A stretch of 64,000 bases of DNA from VRUE01 sp963807425 (GCA_963807425.1 CAWEBZ010000006.1:1-64000); one strand, 5' to 3'; positions 19,268-29,551 are shown, counted from the first letter of the stretch. Notes: generated by a model not told the origin, from the sequence alone. A program made the numbers and translations.

Positions 19268-19816
19268 GTGCCCCTGTGCGAGCGCGCTGTCGACGTCGTT
19301 AGGCAGACTGCGGGCATCGTGGCTTCACCCAGCGACCTCACATACGAGATCTGGACCGACGGCGCCTGCGCCCACAAGACCAGCGGCGCCGGTGGGTACG
19401 CGGCAGTACTGGTCGCCCGCCGTTCCGATGGCAGCATCGCCAAGCAGTGGGAGGTCGTCGGCGGCGACTTCGAAACCACGAACAACCGGATGGAGCTGAT
19501 GGCGGTCATCACCGGATTGCGCGCCTTGCCCGCGCCCGCGCGCGTGTGCATCCACATCGACTCCACCTACGTGATGAAGAACTTCCAGGGCCGGCTTGAG
19601 CGCTGGCAAGGCAACGGCTGGCGGACGGCGGACGGGAAGCCGGTGAAGAACCGCGACCTGTGGGAGGAGCTGTCCACCGAGGTTGCCCGTCGCGACGTGG
19701 AATGGGTGAAGGTCGCCGGTCACACCGGGGTCGAGTTGAACGAGCGCGCGGACCAACTCGCCTGCGCCCAACGGGACGCCTACGCCGAGCGGAGCCGTCG
19801 GCGCCCCGTGGAGTAG
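19268..19816 (+). CDS. rnhA: Ribonuclease HI
   Basis: Degrades the RNA strand of RNA-DNA hybrids. Catalytic residues are all visible: Asp in YEIWTDGACAH, Glu in NNRMELMAVI, Asp in IHIDSTYVMK, and the final Asp in GHTGVELNERADQLA. The ATG is at 19268, but a GTG at 19319 (ASPSDLTYEIW) may be the true start since the family usually begins close to the first beta strand. About 165-182 residues. Confidence 0.92.
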   Translation: MPLCERAVDVVRQTAGIVASPSDLTYEIWTDGACAHKTSGAGGYAAVLVARRSDGSIAKQWEVVGGDFETTNNRMELMAVITGLRALPAPARVCIHIDSTYVMKNFQGRLERWQGNGWRTADGKPVKNRDLWEELSTEVARRDVEWVKVAGHTGVELNERADQLACAQRDAYAERSRRRPVE

Positions 19817-19928
19817 GACGAGCTGCTGGCCTTCTTGCGCGAGCCCCCAGAGCTCCTACCCGCCACGAATCGCCAGCTGGATACATACGTGATCTTTCAG
19901 CCTGCTCACTGGCGGCATAGCGGATCAC

Positions 19929-20375
19929 TCATGAGGTCGAAAAGTCGTTATACGGCGTCTCCAGATGTACATGCGCATAGACCTCGGCGACGGTGGACCG
20001 AACGCCCTTAATGTCATCCTCGAACGGTACGACGCGGCATTCCATGCCGCCGATCCGTGTCTTCGCCGCCTTATAGAGGTCGTAAATCTCCAAGCTGGCC
20101 TCATGGCGATCAGCCCACCAATTGCCGGACACCACGAGGTCGAGCTGAGTCGCGCGCTCGAGCATCAGGCGATTGGCGAATGACGACGCGCCCGGAGGGC
20201 GTCCTGGCTGAACGTGCTGGTCGAACCGGTGCCGAAAGCTCGTGATCGGCTCCCCACCCTTTGCAAGCGAGCGAGCCGTGATACCCGTTCGACCGACATA
20301 GAGATGCTGCCCTGCCTCGGAGAACAGATAGACACCTCGCTGGTCCCTGGGGGGACGGCACTCGGCATGAAACAC
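19929..20375 (-). CDS. GIY-YIG-like domain protein
   Basis: 148 residues. RGVYLFSEAGQHLYVGRTG at residues 13-31 fits the GIY-YIG core (GVY ... LYVG), and an Arg follows in TARSLAKGG. RHRFDQHV may correspond to the catalytic His/Arg helix. Later TRIGGMECRVVPFED resembles the end of the domain. GIY-YIG enzymes are small nucleases; this stand-alone form has no fused partner. Start ATG at 20375; no other gene is clearly linked. Confidence 0.6.
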   Translation of the reverse strand: MFHAECRPPRDQRGVYLFSEAGQHLYVGRTGITARSLAKGGEPITSFRHRFDQHVQPGRPPGASSFANRLMLERATQLDLVVSGNWWADRHEASLEIYDLYKAAKTRIGGMECRVVPFEDDIKGVRSTVAEVYAHVHLETPYNDFSTS

Positions 20376-20556
20376 CTTTGAAGCTGGAGGTCCGGAGCAT
20401 GACGGGAAGCCACGTCGTCAGGTCAGCCCAGACCCCGGCGGAATCCACGGGGTATTCCGACGGGTTAGAACTGCCATCTGGAAGCCCAACTATACATCTC
20501 AGGTGTGCACCAGATTCTGCCCCCACCATCGCCCGATCCCGACCTGGAAGGCCGAC

Positions 20557-21033
20557 CTACCGAGCGCCGTCCTCGGCGATCTCGCCGAAGCGCTCGGCCA
20601 GCAGGCTGAAGAAGTCGTGGCGGGGGACGATCGCGTGGACCTTGCCCCTGGTCGCGATCGGGACGATCAGCACCCGGTGGTGGAGGAAGATCTCGACCAG
20701 CTGGGTGTCGGAGTAGTTGTCCTCGACGAGGACGTGATCGGTCGTCAGGTAGCGGCGGATCGGCTCGGAGGCGCAGTCGCTGCGCCGCTCGATCGTCTCG
20801 TCGACCGAGCGCGAGATCATCGCCGCCGAGGCGAGCTCGCCGACATAGCCGGGAAAGAGCGCCGCCATGAACTCGCGCTCGCCGAAGATCCCGGCGAAGC
20901 TGCCGTCGTCCTCGACCGCGGGCAGAGCGGGCAGCCCGGCGTCGATCACCCGCCGCGCCGCCGGGCCGATCAGGTCGTCGGCCTTCAGCGGCTCGATCTC
21001 CCGCAGGGTCTCTTTGACGATCGAGTCGGGCAT
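20557..21033 (-). CDS. CBS-domain pair protein (copy 1)
   Basis: 158 residues with two CBS motifs: GLPALPAVEDDGSFAGIFGEREF and HRVLIVPIATRGKVHAIVPRHDFF. It lies 10 bases downstream of the SLC13 permease on the same strand and is probably its regulatory partner, sensing adenine nucleotides. Its paralogue at 43674-44144 differs at about 20 of 154 aligned residues by my count, and both follow the same permease type, so the pair was duplicated as a unit. Confidence 0.85.
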   Translation of the reverse strand: MPDSIVKETLREIEPLKADDLIGPAARRVIDAGLPALPAVEDDGSFAGIFGEREFMAALFPGYVGELASAAMISRSVDETIERRSDCASEPIRRYLTTDHVLVEDNYSDTQLVEIFLHHRVLIVPIATRGKVHAIVPRHDFFSLLAERFGEIAEDGAR

Positions 21034-21042
21034 GGCTCCTCC

Positions 21043-22321
21043 TCAGAGTGCGATGTAGCGGATTGCGATGTAGCCGGAGGCCATGGACGATCGAGATCAA
21101 GGTCACCGGCAGGCCGATCGCGGAGGAAGGTCATGAAGCCGATCGGCGTCCCCGCCCGCTCGGCGAGCCCGGCGGCGGCGACGTTGGCGGCGGCGGCGAT
21201 CATCGTCGCGTTGCCGCCGAAGCAGGCGCCGAGGGCGAGCGACCACCAGTAGGCGTCGTCGCCCTGCGCATGCGCCGCTTCCTGCAGCTCCTTGACGACG
21301 GGGATCATCGCCGTCGTGAAGGGGATGTTGTCGACGACCGCCGAGCCCAGCGCCGACGACCCAGACGATCCCCAGCAGCTCGGCCGTGCGCTCGCCGCCG
21401 GTCACGTCCTTGACCGCGTCGGCGACGTGGCCGATCGCCCCGGTCGCCTCCAGCGCCCCGACCATCACGAAGAGGCCGATGAAGAAGAAGAGCGTCGTCC
21501 ACTCGATGTGCGCGAGCGCGTCCTCGAGCTTGACCCGGGTCACCAGCAGCGCCGATCGCGGCGCCGGTCAGGGCGACGGTCGCCGGCTCGACGTGGAGCG
21601 CCTGGTGGGCGAAGAAGGCGAGGATCGTGAGCAGGAGGACCGGGCCCGGTGCGGCGCAGCTCGGCGCGTGTCGCGGATCGAGGCGACGGCATCGAGCTCC
21701 ATCACCGCGCGTCGGTTCTCTCTCCTCGATCTGCAGGCGGCCGCGGAAGACGAGGTAGAGCAGCGGCACGACGACGGCGAAGGTGACGATCACGATCGGC
21801 GCCAGGTTGACGATGAAGGAGTTGAAGCTGAGCCCGGTGGCGCCGGCGATGATGATGTTCGGCGGGTCGCCGATCAGGGTCGCGGTGCCGCCGATGTTGG
21901 AGGCGATCACCTCGATGATCAGCAGCGGCACCGCCTCGATGTCGAGCGCGTCGGCGAGCAGGAAGGTGATCGGCGCGATCAGCAGGATCGTCGTCAGGTT
22001 GTCGAGGAAGGCGGAGAGGAGCGCCGTGATCCCGGCGAGGCTCATCGTCAGCGCGAAGGAGCGCCCGCCGGAGATCTGCCCGGCGCGGATCGCGACGTAG
22101 TCGTAGACGCCGGTCTGCTGGGTCAGGTAGACGAGGATCATCATCCCGACCAGGAGGCCGATCGTGTTGAAGTCGACCGACTCGATCGCCTGCTCCTGGG
22201 AGAAGTCGCCGACGAAGAGGACGACGATCGCCGCGCCGAGCAGGGCGACGTTGGTGCGGTGGAGCTTCTCGCTGGCGATGATCGCCAGGGCGATCAGGAA
22301 GGTGGCGACGGCGATTGCCAA
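21043..22321 (-). CDS. SLC13/ArsB-type permease (copy 1), frameshifted in the C-terminal half
   Basis: Starts MAIAVATFLIALAIIASEKLHR. The first 230 residues are in one frame with LVGMMILVYLTQQTGVYDY, DNLTTILLIAPITFL and ASNIGGTATLIGDPPNIIIA, the hallmark of ion-transporter superfamily (NhaD/ArsB/SLC13) proteins. After about 21650 the frame changes three or four times; the intact paralogue at 44155-45426 gives the true sequence, ending IRYIAL. Exports or exchanges an anion or Na+; the ion is not certain. Preceded by a conserved leader (22322-22390). Confidence 0.8.
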
Positions 22322-22390
22322 GGGAGCCTTTCGGGGTCGACAAGGACAGTGCCGACCAGGCTTCCCGGCTCACCGCTCACACAGTAGCGG
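22322..22390 (-). ncRNA. Conserved structured leader of SLC13 permease (copy 1)
   Basis: About 65 bases match 45427-45487 closely, including TACTGTGTGA, GCGGTGAGCCGGGAAGCCTG and CCCCGAAAGGC. GGTCGGC and GTCGACC form a 7 bp stem over a variable loop; the other copy has GCCGACC, so one pair changes from G-U to G-C while the stem is kept. I cannot match it to a named riboswitch. Confidence 0.5.
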
Positions 22391-22395
22391 CTTCT

Positions 22396-22758
22396 CTAGT
22401 GGGCCCCAATCCAGTGACCGAGGGCGACCGCCGCGTATCCGGCGATGAGCGAAAGGCCGACGTTCAGCCATACGAGGTGGGTGTGACCGGCCTCGCTGAG
22501 TCGGTGGGAGTCGAGCATCAGAGTCGAGAACGTGGTGAAGGACCCGATGCCACCGCCGGCCACGACGATCAGCGCCTCGCCGCTGAGCGCCGCTCCCGCC
22601 GCCAGGCCGAGGGCAAAGGCGCCCCCGAGGTTGATCGCGAGGATCCCCAGCGGGAAGGGGTGGTCGCTGCGACTCGCGATGGTCGCGTCGATCAGGAAGC
22701 GAGCGGTGGCCGCACCTCCTCCCAGCAATCCGACCAAGGCCCAGGTCGCCACGCTCAC
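22396..22758 (-). CDS. crcB: CrcB fluoride channel, second subunit
   Basis: About 120 residues from GTG at 22758, which overlaps the stop of the partner gene. LVGLLGGGAATARFLID, INLGGAFALGLAAG and GGIGSFTTFSTLMLDS (the F-T-T-F-S-T motif lining the Fluc pore) are present, with four membrane segments. Fluc/CrcB channels export fluoride. Actinobacteria often have adjacent pairs that act together. Confidence 0.88.
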   Translation of the reverse strand: MSVATWALVGLLGGGAATARFLIDATIASRSDHPFPLGILAINLGGAFALGLAAGAALSGEALIVVAGGGIGSFTTFSTLMLDSHRLSEAGHTHLVWLNVGLSLIAGYAAVALGHWIGAH

Positions 22759-23160
22759 GCCGCCGTCTCCCAACGCGGTCGCCGCTCGGCCGCGATGCCC
22801 AGGCGGATGCAGATATAGCCCGCGATGAAAGTGGCCGCTACGTAGCCGGTGGCGAGCGGCAGGTGGCCAGCCGTCGACCATCTCGAACAGCTCCAGCTGA
22901 AGCGTGGAGAAGGTGGTGAGGGTGCCGCAGATGCCGGTGGTCAGGAAGGGGTGGGCGAGGCTGTCCTCCGGGTGATCGCGAAGTCGGGCGAAGAAGTACC
23001 CGAGGGCCAGTGCCCCCGCCATGTTGACCGCGAAGGTCGCCCACGGCCATCCGCCGGGGCTGTGGGGATGCGCCTCGGTAAGACCGACGCGGACCAACGC
23101 GCCGAGCACGCCGCCGACATAGATCGCCGCCAGTTGGCGAAGGTCGAACTGGGGTCTCAT
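22755..23160 (-). CDS. crcB: CrcB fluoride channel, first subunit (frameshift near C-terminus)
   Basis: Starts MRPQFDLRQLAAIYVGGVLGALVRVGL and has VNMAGALALGYFFA and GICGTLTTFSTLQLEL, the pore motif. After a frame change near 22860 the end reads PLATGYVAATFIAGYICIRLG and stops at 22755. The GTGA overlap with the second crcB shows translational coupling. Together with the neighbour this should form the fluoride exporter. Confidence 0.88.
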
Positions 23161-23262
23161 CGCACGGGCCTCCTATCAGCGTCGCTGGACGTGGATAGAG
23201 GCCATCAGCGGCCCGCAGCCGCGGTTATGAAGGAGCGAGCCTCATCGCTCGAGTACGCGAGT

Positions 23263-23817
23263 CTAGCCGGACGAGAGGGTCAGGATCCTCCTGTCCTCGC
23301 GGGCTGGGCGCAGGATCAGCACCTCGGCCGGGGCCTTCTCCAGCAGCCAGACGAGGTCGTCGCCGGAGAAGCCGGCGCCGGCCTCGGCGGTCGCCGGGAC
23401 GACGACGCGGTCGAAGCTCTCGCGGTCGAGCAGTCGCGCGAGGGCGTGGCGGTAGGAGCGGCCGCGCTCGATGCGCGAGTCGACCGCGACGCCCTGGGCG
23501 GCGGCCCGCTGCTCGATCGCCTCCAGCATCGGCATCGCCTTCGCCGCCTCGGCCGGGATCGCGCAGTCGAGCGGCAGCTGCTTCGGCACCGCCGCCAGGT
23601 AGGCGGGCATCAGCGTCGCCTCCTCGGCTCGGGCCAGGCGCAGCGCGGCGTCGACCGCGCGGCGGGAGATCGCGGTGCCGGTGAAGGGCAGGAGGATCTG
23701 GTGGACGGCCTGCGGCCGCTCGGAGCGGCGGCCGCGCCAGCGCGAGCGGGCGATCAGGTAGCCGCCGGCCAGCCCGGCGACGAGCGCGACGCCGATCAGG
23801 ACGCGCTCGACGCTCAC
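23263..23817 (-). CDS. Membrane-anchored universal-stress-like protein of the kdp operon
   Basis: GTG at 23817 overlaps the kdpD stop. One N-terminal helix (VLIGVALVAGLAGGYLIA) is followed by a Usp-fold domain: HQILLPFTGTAISRRAVDAALRLA and FDRVVVPATAEAGAGFSGDDLVWLLEKAPAEVLILRP. The usual G-x2-G-x9-G ATP site is not evident. About 184 residues. Last gene of the kdp operon. As KdpD itself carries a Usp domain, this may be a membrane-tethered partner in K+ or nucleotide sensing (inference). Confidence 0.7.
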   Translation of the reverse strand: MSVERVLIGVALVAGLAGGYLIARSRWRGRRSERPQAVHQILLPFTGTAISRRAVDAALRLARAEEATLMPAYLAAVPKQLPLDCAIPAEAAKAMPMLEAIEQRAAAQGVAVDSRIERGRSYRHALARLLDRESFDRVVVPATAEAGAGFSGDDLVWLLEKAPAEVLILRPAREDRRILTLSSG

Positions 23818-24951
23818 TCGGCTCCTCCTCCTTGCGCGCCGCGGTGGGCGACGATCCGCACGTCGACGCCCGGCGGCGTCGCTCGCATCAGCCGCTGCGG
23901 CAGCGGCTCGCGCAGCCGCGCCAGGCCGCGGCGGCGGCTCGGACTCGCCGACCATGATGTAGGTGGTGCCGCGCTCGCGGACGACCTCGCGCGGCGCCCT
24001 CGACGAGGTTGTCGCTCTCCTCGATCAGGAAGGTGGCGCCGAGCACCGAGGCGAGGTGGCGCAGCGCCGTCACCTGGCGCTCGACCTCGCCCTCGATCGG
24101 CTGGCTCGGCGGCTTCACCCAGAGCAGGTCGAGGTCGGTGCCGAGCCGCTGCGCCGAGCGCCAGGCGCGGCGCACCAGCCGCTGCGAGGAGGGCTGCGGG
24201 CGGACCAGCGCCAGCAGCCGCTCGCCGACCGCTTTCGGCACCTCGGCGGCGACCCGCTCCTCGCGGGTGCCGAGCGGCTCCTCGACCACCAGCCGCTTCG
24301 CCTCGACCTCCTGGGCGACCTGGCGCAGCGCCACCTCGCGCAGCGCCAGCAGGTTCTCCACGGTGAAGAAGTTGCGCAGCGCCGCCTCGATGTTCTCGCC
24401 GGGGTAGACCTTGCCCGCCCGCAGGCGCGCGATCAGCGCCTCGGGGGTGAGGTCGATCAGCACCACCTCGTCGGCCTCGCCGAGCACCGCGTCGGGGATC
24501 GTCTCCCGCACCCGCGTCCCGGTCAGCTCGGCGACCTGGTCGTTCAGCGACTCGAGGTGCTGGACGTTGACGGTGGAGAAGACGTCGATCCCGGCGGCGA
24601 GCACGTCGCGCACGTCTTCGTAGCGCTTGCTCGTGCTCGGCGCCGGGCGCGTTGGTGTGGGCGAGCTCGTCGATCAGCGCCAGCTCGGGCGCGCGCGCCA
24701 GCAGCGCCGGCAGGTCCATCTCCTCGAGCTCGGTGCCGCGGTAGGTGACGCGCCGCCGCGGGACCGTCTCCAGGCCCTCGGCCAGCGCCGAGGTCTCCGG
24801 GCGCTTGTGGGGCTCCATGTAGCCGATCGCCACGTCGCGGCCGGCCTCCTGCTCGGCGTGGCCTTCCTGCAGCATCCGGTAGGTCTTGCCGACCCCGGCC
24901 GCCATGCCGATGAAGACCTTGAGGTCCTGGCCGGCGCAGCCATCGGCTCAT
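23814..24951 (-). CDS. kdpD: KdpD N-terminal sensor half only (KdpD + Usp domains, no kinase)
   Basis: The ATG at 24951 overlaps the kdpB stop (ATGA). After frame correction near 24925: DLKVFIGMAAGVGKTYRML (Walker A-like motif), GYMEPHKRPET, LALIDELAHTNAPG, VQHLESLNDQVAELTG and KVYPGENIEAALRNFF, the diagnostic KdpD domain. A Usp domain follows (LDLLWVKPPSQ ... GTTYIMVGES). The protein ends at 23814 after about 378 residues, with no membrane helices and no histidine kinase. The membrane/kinase half is encoded separately at 30311-31458. Frame changes near 24925, 24630, 24010 and 23945. Confidence 0.8.
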
Positions 24952-27027
24952 GCTCCCAGCAGGTTGTGGATCACGAGGTCGAGCAGCTTGATCCCGATGA
25001 AGGGGACGATCAGGCCGCCGAGGCCGTAGATCAGCATGTTGCGGCGCAGCAGCGCGGTGGCGCCGATCGGCCGGTAGCGGACGCCGCGCAGGGCCAGCGG
25101 CACCAGCAGCGGGATCACCAGGGCGTTGAAGACGATCGCCGAGAGGATCGCCGAGAGCGGCGTGCCCAGCTCCATGATGTTGAGCGCGTCGAGCGGGCCG
25201 CGCTCGCCGGGGTTCGCCGCATAGGTGAAGGCGAAGATCGCCGGCAGGATCGCGAAGTACTTGGCGACGTCGTTGGCGATCGAGAAGGTGGTCAGGGCGC
25301 CGCGGGTGATCAGCAGCTGCTTGCCGATCTCCACGATCTCGATCAGCTTCGTCGGGTTGGAGTCGAGGTCGACCATGTTGCCCGCCTCGCGCGCCGCCTG
25401 GGTGCCGGTGTTCATCGCCACCCCGACGTCGGACTGGGCCAGCGCCGGGGCGTCGTTGGTGCCGTCGCCGGCCATCGCGACCATCCGGCCTTCCTCCTGG
25501 TGGCCGCGGATCAGCTCCAGCTTCTGCTCGGGCGTCGCTTCCGGCAGGAAGTCGTCGACCCCGGACTCCTCGGCGATCTTCGCCGCGGTCAGCCGGTTGT
25601 CGCCGGTCACCATCACGGTCGCGATCCCCATCCGCCGCAGCTCGTCGAAGCGGGCGCGCATCCCCTCCTTGACGATGTCCTTCAGGTAGACGACGCCGAG
25701 CACGTGGTTGTCGCGGCAGACCGCCAGCGGCGTGCCGCCCTCGCGGCCGATCAGGTCGAGCTGCTCCTGCAGCTCGGCGGGCGGGCGCCCGCCCTGCTCT
25801 TCGACGTAGCGGACGATCGCGTCGCCGGCGCCCTTGCGGTACTGGTTGCCGTTGACGTCGACCCCGCTCATCCGCGTTTCGGCCGAGAAGGGGACGAAGT
25901 GCGCCTCGTGCGATTCGAGCTCGCGCTCGCGGATCCCGTACTCGCTTGGCGAGGACGACGATCGAGCGGCCCTCCGGCGTCTCGTCGGCGAGCGAGGAGA
26001 GCTGCGCCGCTTCGGCCAGCTCGGCCTCCTCGATCCCCGGCATCGGGATGAACTGCGTCGCCTCGCGGTTGCCGAGCGTGATCGTCCCGGTCTTGTCGAG
26101 CAGCAGCACGTCGACGTCGCCGGAGGCCTCGACCGCGCGCCCCGAGAGGGCGAGGACGTTGTGGCGGACGAGGCGGTCCATGCCGGCGATCCCGATCGCC
26201 GAGAGCAGGGCGCCGATCGTGGTCGGGATCAGCGCGACCAGCAGCGCGATCAGGGTGACGACCGAGGCGTCGGTGCCGGAGAACTCGGCGAAGGGCCGCA
26301 GCGCGACGACGACGGCGAGGAAGACCAGGGTGAGCCCGGCGAGCAGGATGTTGAGGGCGATCTCGTTCGGCGTCTTGCGCCGCTCCGCTCCCTCGACCAG
26401 GGCGATCATCCGGTCGAGGAAGCTCTGCCCCGGCTCCTGGGTGATCTCGACGACGATCCGGTCGGAGAGGACCCGGGTGCCGCCGGTCACGGCGGAGCGG
26501 TCGCCGCCCGACTCGCGCACCACCGGCGCCGACTCGCCGGTGATCGCCGACTCGTCGACCGAGGCGATGCCCTCGATCACGGTGCCGTCGCCGGGGATCG
26601 TCTCCCCCGCCTCGACCACGACGACGTCGCCGCGGCGCAGCTCCGAGGCCGGCTTCTCGCCCCCGTCGCGCAGGCGGGCGACGGTCTCGGTGCGCATCGA
26701 GCGCAGCGCGTCGGCCTGCGCCTTGCCGCGCCCCTCGGCGATCGCCTCGGCGAAGTTGGCGAAGACGACGGTGAGCCAGAGCCAGACGCCGATCGAGAAG
26801 GCGAACCAGGCGGGCTCGTCGCCGCCGCCGAGCGGAGGCCCGCCGAAGACCTGGATCAGCCAGCCGCCGGTGGTGATCAGCGGCGCCGATCTCGACCACG
26901 AACATCACCGGGTTGCGGAACTGGTGGCGCGGGTCGAGCTTGCGCAGCGAGTCGAGCAGCGGCGCGCGCGATGATCGCGCCGGTCGAACAGCGAGCGCGG
27001 CTCGTTGCGAAGCGTCTCGTCGGTCAT
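24948..27027 (-). CDS. kdpB: K+-transporting P-type ATPase subunit B, frameshifted
   Basis: Starts MTDETLRNEPRSLFD. About 693 residues, normal for KdpB. Key motifs: VDESAITGESAPV (actuator TGES), LIPTTIGALLSAIGIAGMDR, LLLDKTGTITLGNRE (phosphorylated Asp of DKTGT), MVTGDNRLTAAKIA and MAGDGTNDAPAL. It hydrolyses ATP for the KdpFABC pump. Frame changes near 26960, 26890, 26700 and 25945-25870. It follows kdpC, not kdpA. Confidence 0.9.
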
Positions 27028-27625
27028 CGGGCGGCCTCCTCGGTCGAGGGCGAGGTTGAGCTCGAGGACGTTCACGCCCGGGCTCGCCGAAGAGGGCGAG
27101 GAAGCGGCCGTCGGTGTGCTCGGCGACCAGGTCGAGGACCCGATCGAGGGGCAGGCCGCGGACCGCGGCGACGCGGTGCGCCTGGATGCGGGCGTTGGCC
27201 TCGGAGATATGCGGGTCGACGCCCGAGGCCGAGGTGGTGACCGCGTCGACCGGCACCTCGGCGGCGCGTCAGGCCCGGGTCATAGGGGCGCTCGCGCTTC
27301 AGGTAGGCGGCGAGCTGCTTCGGCGAAGAATTCGGAGAGTTCCCTGCTGTTGGGCCCGAGGTTGTTGAAGTAGGTGACGTCGGCGCTGTATTCGGTCGCC
27401 GAGGGGCGGCTCTGGAAGTAGCGCGGCAGGCCGCGGAAGTCCTGGCCGATCAGCTTCGAGCCGACGACCTTGCCGTCGACCTCGATCTTGCTGCCGTTGG
27501 AGGCGTTGGGGAAGAGCAGCCTGCGCGACGCCGGTGGTGACCAGCGGATAGGCGACGCCGAGCAGCAGCGTGAAGAAGACGATCGCGATCGCCGCGGTGG
27601 TCAGGTCTTTGCGCAGTCCGTTCAT
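27024..27625 (-). CDS. kdpC: K+-transporting ATPase subunit C, frameshifted
   Basis: Starts MNGLRKDLTTAAIAIVFFTLLLGVAYPLVTTG, the single KdpC helix, three bases past the kdpA stop. Corrected pieces include SRPSATEYSADVTYFNNLGPNS and ASGVDPHISEANARIQAHRVA, RGLPLDRVLDLVAEHTDGR and NVLELNLALD, all typical of KdpC. Frame changes near 27520, 27330 and 27265. KdpC stabilises nucleotide binding to KdpB. Its place between kdpA and kdpB is unusual. The exact stop is uncertain by a few bases. Confidence 0.88.
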
Positions 27626-27626
27626 C

Positions 27627-29475
27627 TCAGAAGAGCTGGTCGGTCAGTCCCTGCACGACCGGGCCGAGCAGGAAGGCGGGGAAGAAGGTGAGCGCGGCGA
27701 CGATCACGACGACGCCGATCAGCAGGACGACGAAGGTGGGCGAGTCGGCGCGGAAGGTGCCGGCGCCGGCCGGGGCGACCCGCTTGCCGGCCAGCGAGCC
27801 GGCGACGGCGAGCGCCGCGATCATCGGCAGGAAGCGGGCGAGCAGCATCACCACGCCGCCGAGCAGGTTGGCGAAGCTGAACGCTTCCGAGCCGCGCGTT
27901 GCCGGGCGCGTTCGGCTGGACGAAGCCGGTGTAGCCGGCGAAGGCGGAGCCGTTGTTGTTCGCCTGCGACATGTAGGCGTAGAGCGACTCCGAGAAGCCC
28001 TGCGGGCCGGGGTTGTAGATCGACTGCGTGCCGTCCGGGCTCGCCACCGCCCAGGCGGTCGCGAACAGGACCAGCAGCGGCGTCACCAGCACGCCGACGA
28101 GGACCAGCTTCACCTCCCGCGACTCGATCTTCTTGCCGAGGAACTCCGGCGTGCGGCCGACCATCAGGCCGGCGATGAAGACGGTCAGCAGGACGAAGAG
28201 CAGCATGTAGTAGAGGCCCGAGCCGACCCCGCCGAAGACCACCTCGCCGGTCCCCATGTTGGCGAGCGGCACCAGGCCGCCGATCCCGGTCAGCGAGTCG
28301 AGGGCGGCGTTGACGGCGCCGCAGGAGGTGACGGTCGTCACCGCCGTCCACAGCGAGGACTCGGCGATCCCGAAGCGCTGCTCCTTGCCCTCCATGTTGC
28401 CGCCGGTCGAGCCGTCGAAGGCCGTGGGTCAGCGACGCCGGCGTGGTGCTGGGCGGGGCTGCCGTGCTGCTCGGCGACGTAGACGACGGCGACCGCGACG
28501 ATGAACATCGCCATCATCGCCGCGTAGAGCGCCCAGCCCTGGCGGCGGTTGCCGACCATGCGGCCGAAGGTGTAGGTGAGGCTGGCCGGGATCGACCAGG
28601 ATCAGCAGCAGCTCGACGATGTTGGTGAGGCCGCTCGGGTTCTCGAACGGGATAGGCGCTGTTGACGTTGAAGAAGCCGCCGCCGTTGGTGCCCAGCTCC
28701 TTGATCGCCTCCTGCGAGGCGACCGGGCCGAGCGCCAGGGTCTGCGTCGCCGCCGGCGATCGTGTGGAAGGTCTGCGAGCCGTCGAGGGTCTGGATCACG
28801 CCCTGGGAGACGAGGACCAGCGCCGCGACGAAGGAGATCGGCAGCAGGACGTAGAGGTTGATCCGGACCAGGTCGACCCAGAAGTTGCCGAGCGCCGCTG
28901 CCCGAGCGGGCGGCGAAGCCGCGGATCACCGCGGCGAGCACGGCGATCCCGACCGCGGCGGAGACGAAGTTCTGCACCGTCAGCCCGGCCATCTGGGCGA
29001 AGTAGGAGAGCGTCGTCTCGCCGCCGTAGTACTGCCAGTTGGTGTTGGTGACGAAGGAGGAGGCGGTGTTGAAGCTGAGGTTCCAGGGGCCGGAGCCGAA
29101 GCCCTCGGGGTTGAGCGGCTGGATGCTCTGGGTGCGCAGGATCAGGTAGAGCGCGAGCCAGGAGAGCAGGCTGAAGACGACGATCGAGCGGGCGTAGGCC
29201 TTCCAGTCCTGCCCCTCCTCGGGCCGCACGCGCAGCACCCGGTAGGCGAAGCGCTCGACCGGCCCGAGGACCGGCGAGAGGAAGACCCGCTCGCCGCGGA
29301 AGACCCTGGCGATGTAGCCGCCGAGCAGCGGCACCAGCGCCGTGAGGACGACCAGGAAGACGACGATCTGCACCCAGCCCTGCGCCATCAGCCGCTCCCC
29401 GCGGAACAGCGCGTAGCCGAGGTAGCCGAAGACCGCGGCGGAGACGACCAGGCCGAACAGCTCGGCGGCGCTCAT
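27627..29475 (-). CDS. kdpA: K+-transporting ATPase subunit A, frameshifted
   Basis: Starts MSAAELFGLVVSAAVFGYLG, overlapping the kdpF stop (ATGA). K+-selectivity-type loops are visible: NTASSFVTNTNWQYYGGE, SSLWTAVTTVTSCGAVNAA, and a NNNGSAFAGY loop. The C-terminus ends LGPVVQGLTDQLF. KdpA is the channel-like subunit that binds K+. Frame changes near 28905, 28755, 28655, 28595, 28425 and 27895. The corrected length is close to the family norm of about 560-600 residues. Confidence 0.88.
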
Positions 29476-29551
29476 ACGCGGTCCAGCGCCCGATCAGCGC
29501 GTAGATCGCGCCGAAGGCGGCGAGGGCCAGGGCGATTGAGACGAGATCCAT
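29472..29551 (-). CDS. kdpF: KdpF-like small membrane subunit
   Basis: About 26 residues: MDLVSIALALAAFGAIYALIG, then ALDRV after one base correction near 29490, and a TGA overlapping the kdpA ATG. A single-helix peptide at this place is characteristic of KdpF, which stabilises the KdpABC complex. Only one frame correction is needed. Confidence 0.75.

Noticed and set aside
21386..22387. Plus-strand open frame opposite the SLC13 permease
   Set aside because: Mirrored at 43978-45687 opposite the paralogue; explained by conserved coding sequence on the minus strand.
22322..22390. Cobalamin or fluoride riboswitch
   Set aside because: GCCGGGAAGCCTGG and ACTGTGTGA recall the 3' part of cobalamin riboswitches, but the B12 box and core are missing and the element is only about 65 bases. 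The crcB motif also does not match.
24627..26051. Long plus-strand open frame of 474 codons opposite kdpB/kdpD, rich in Asp, Arg, Gly and Gln
   Set aside because: It is the antisense of a conserved P-type ATPase in very G+C-rich DNA; composition and lack of any motif show it is a shadow.
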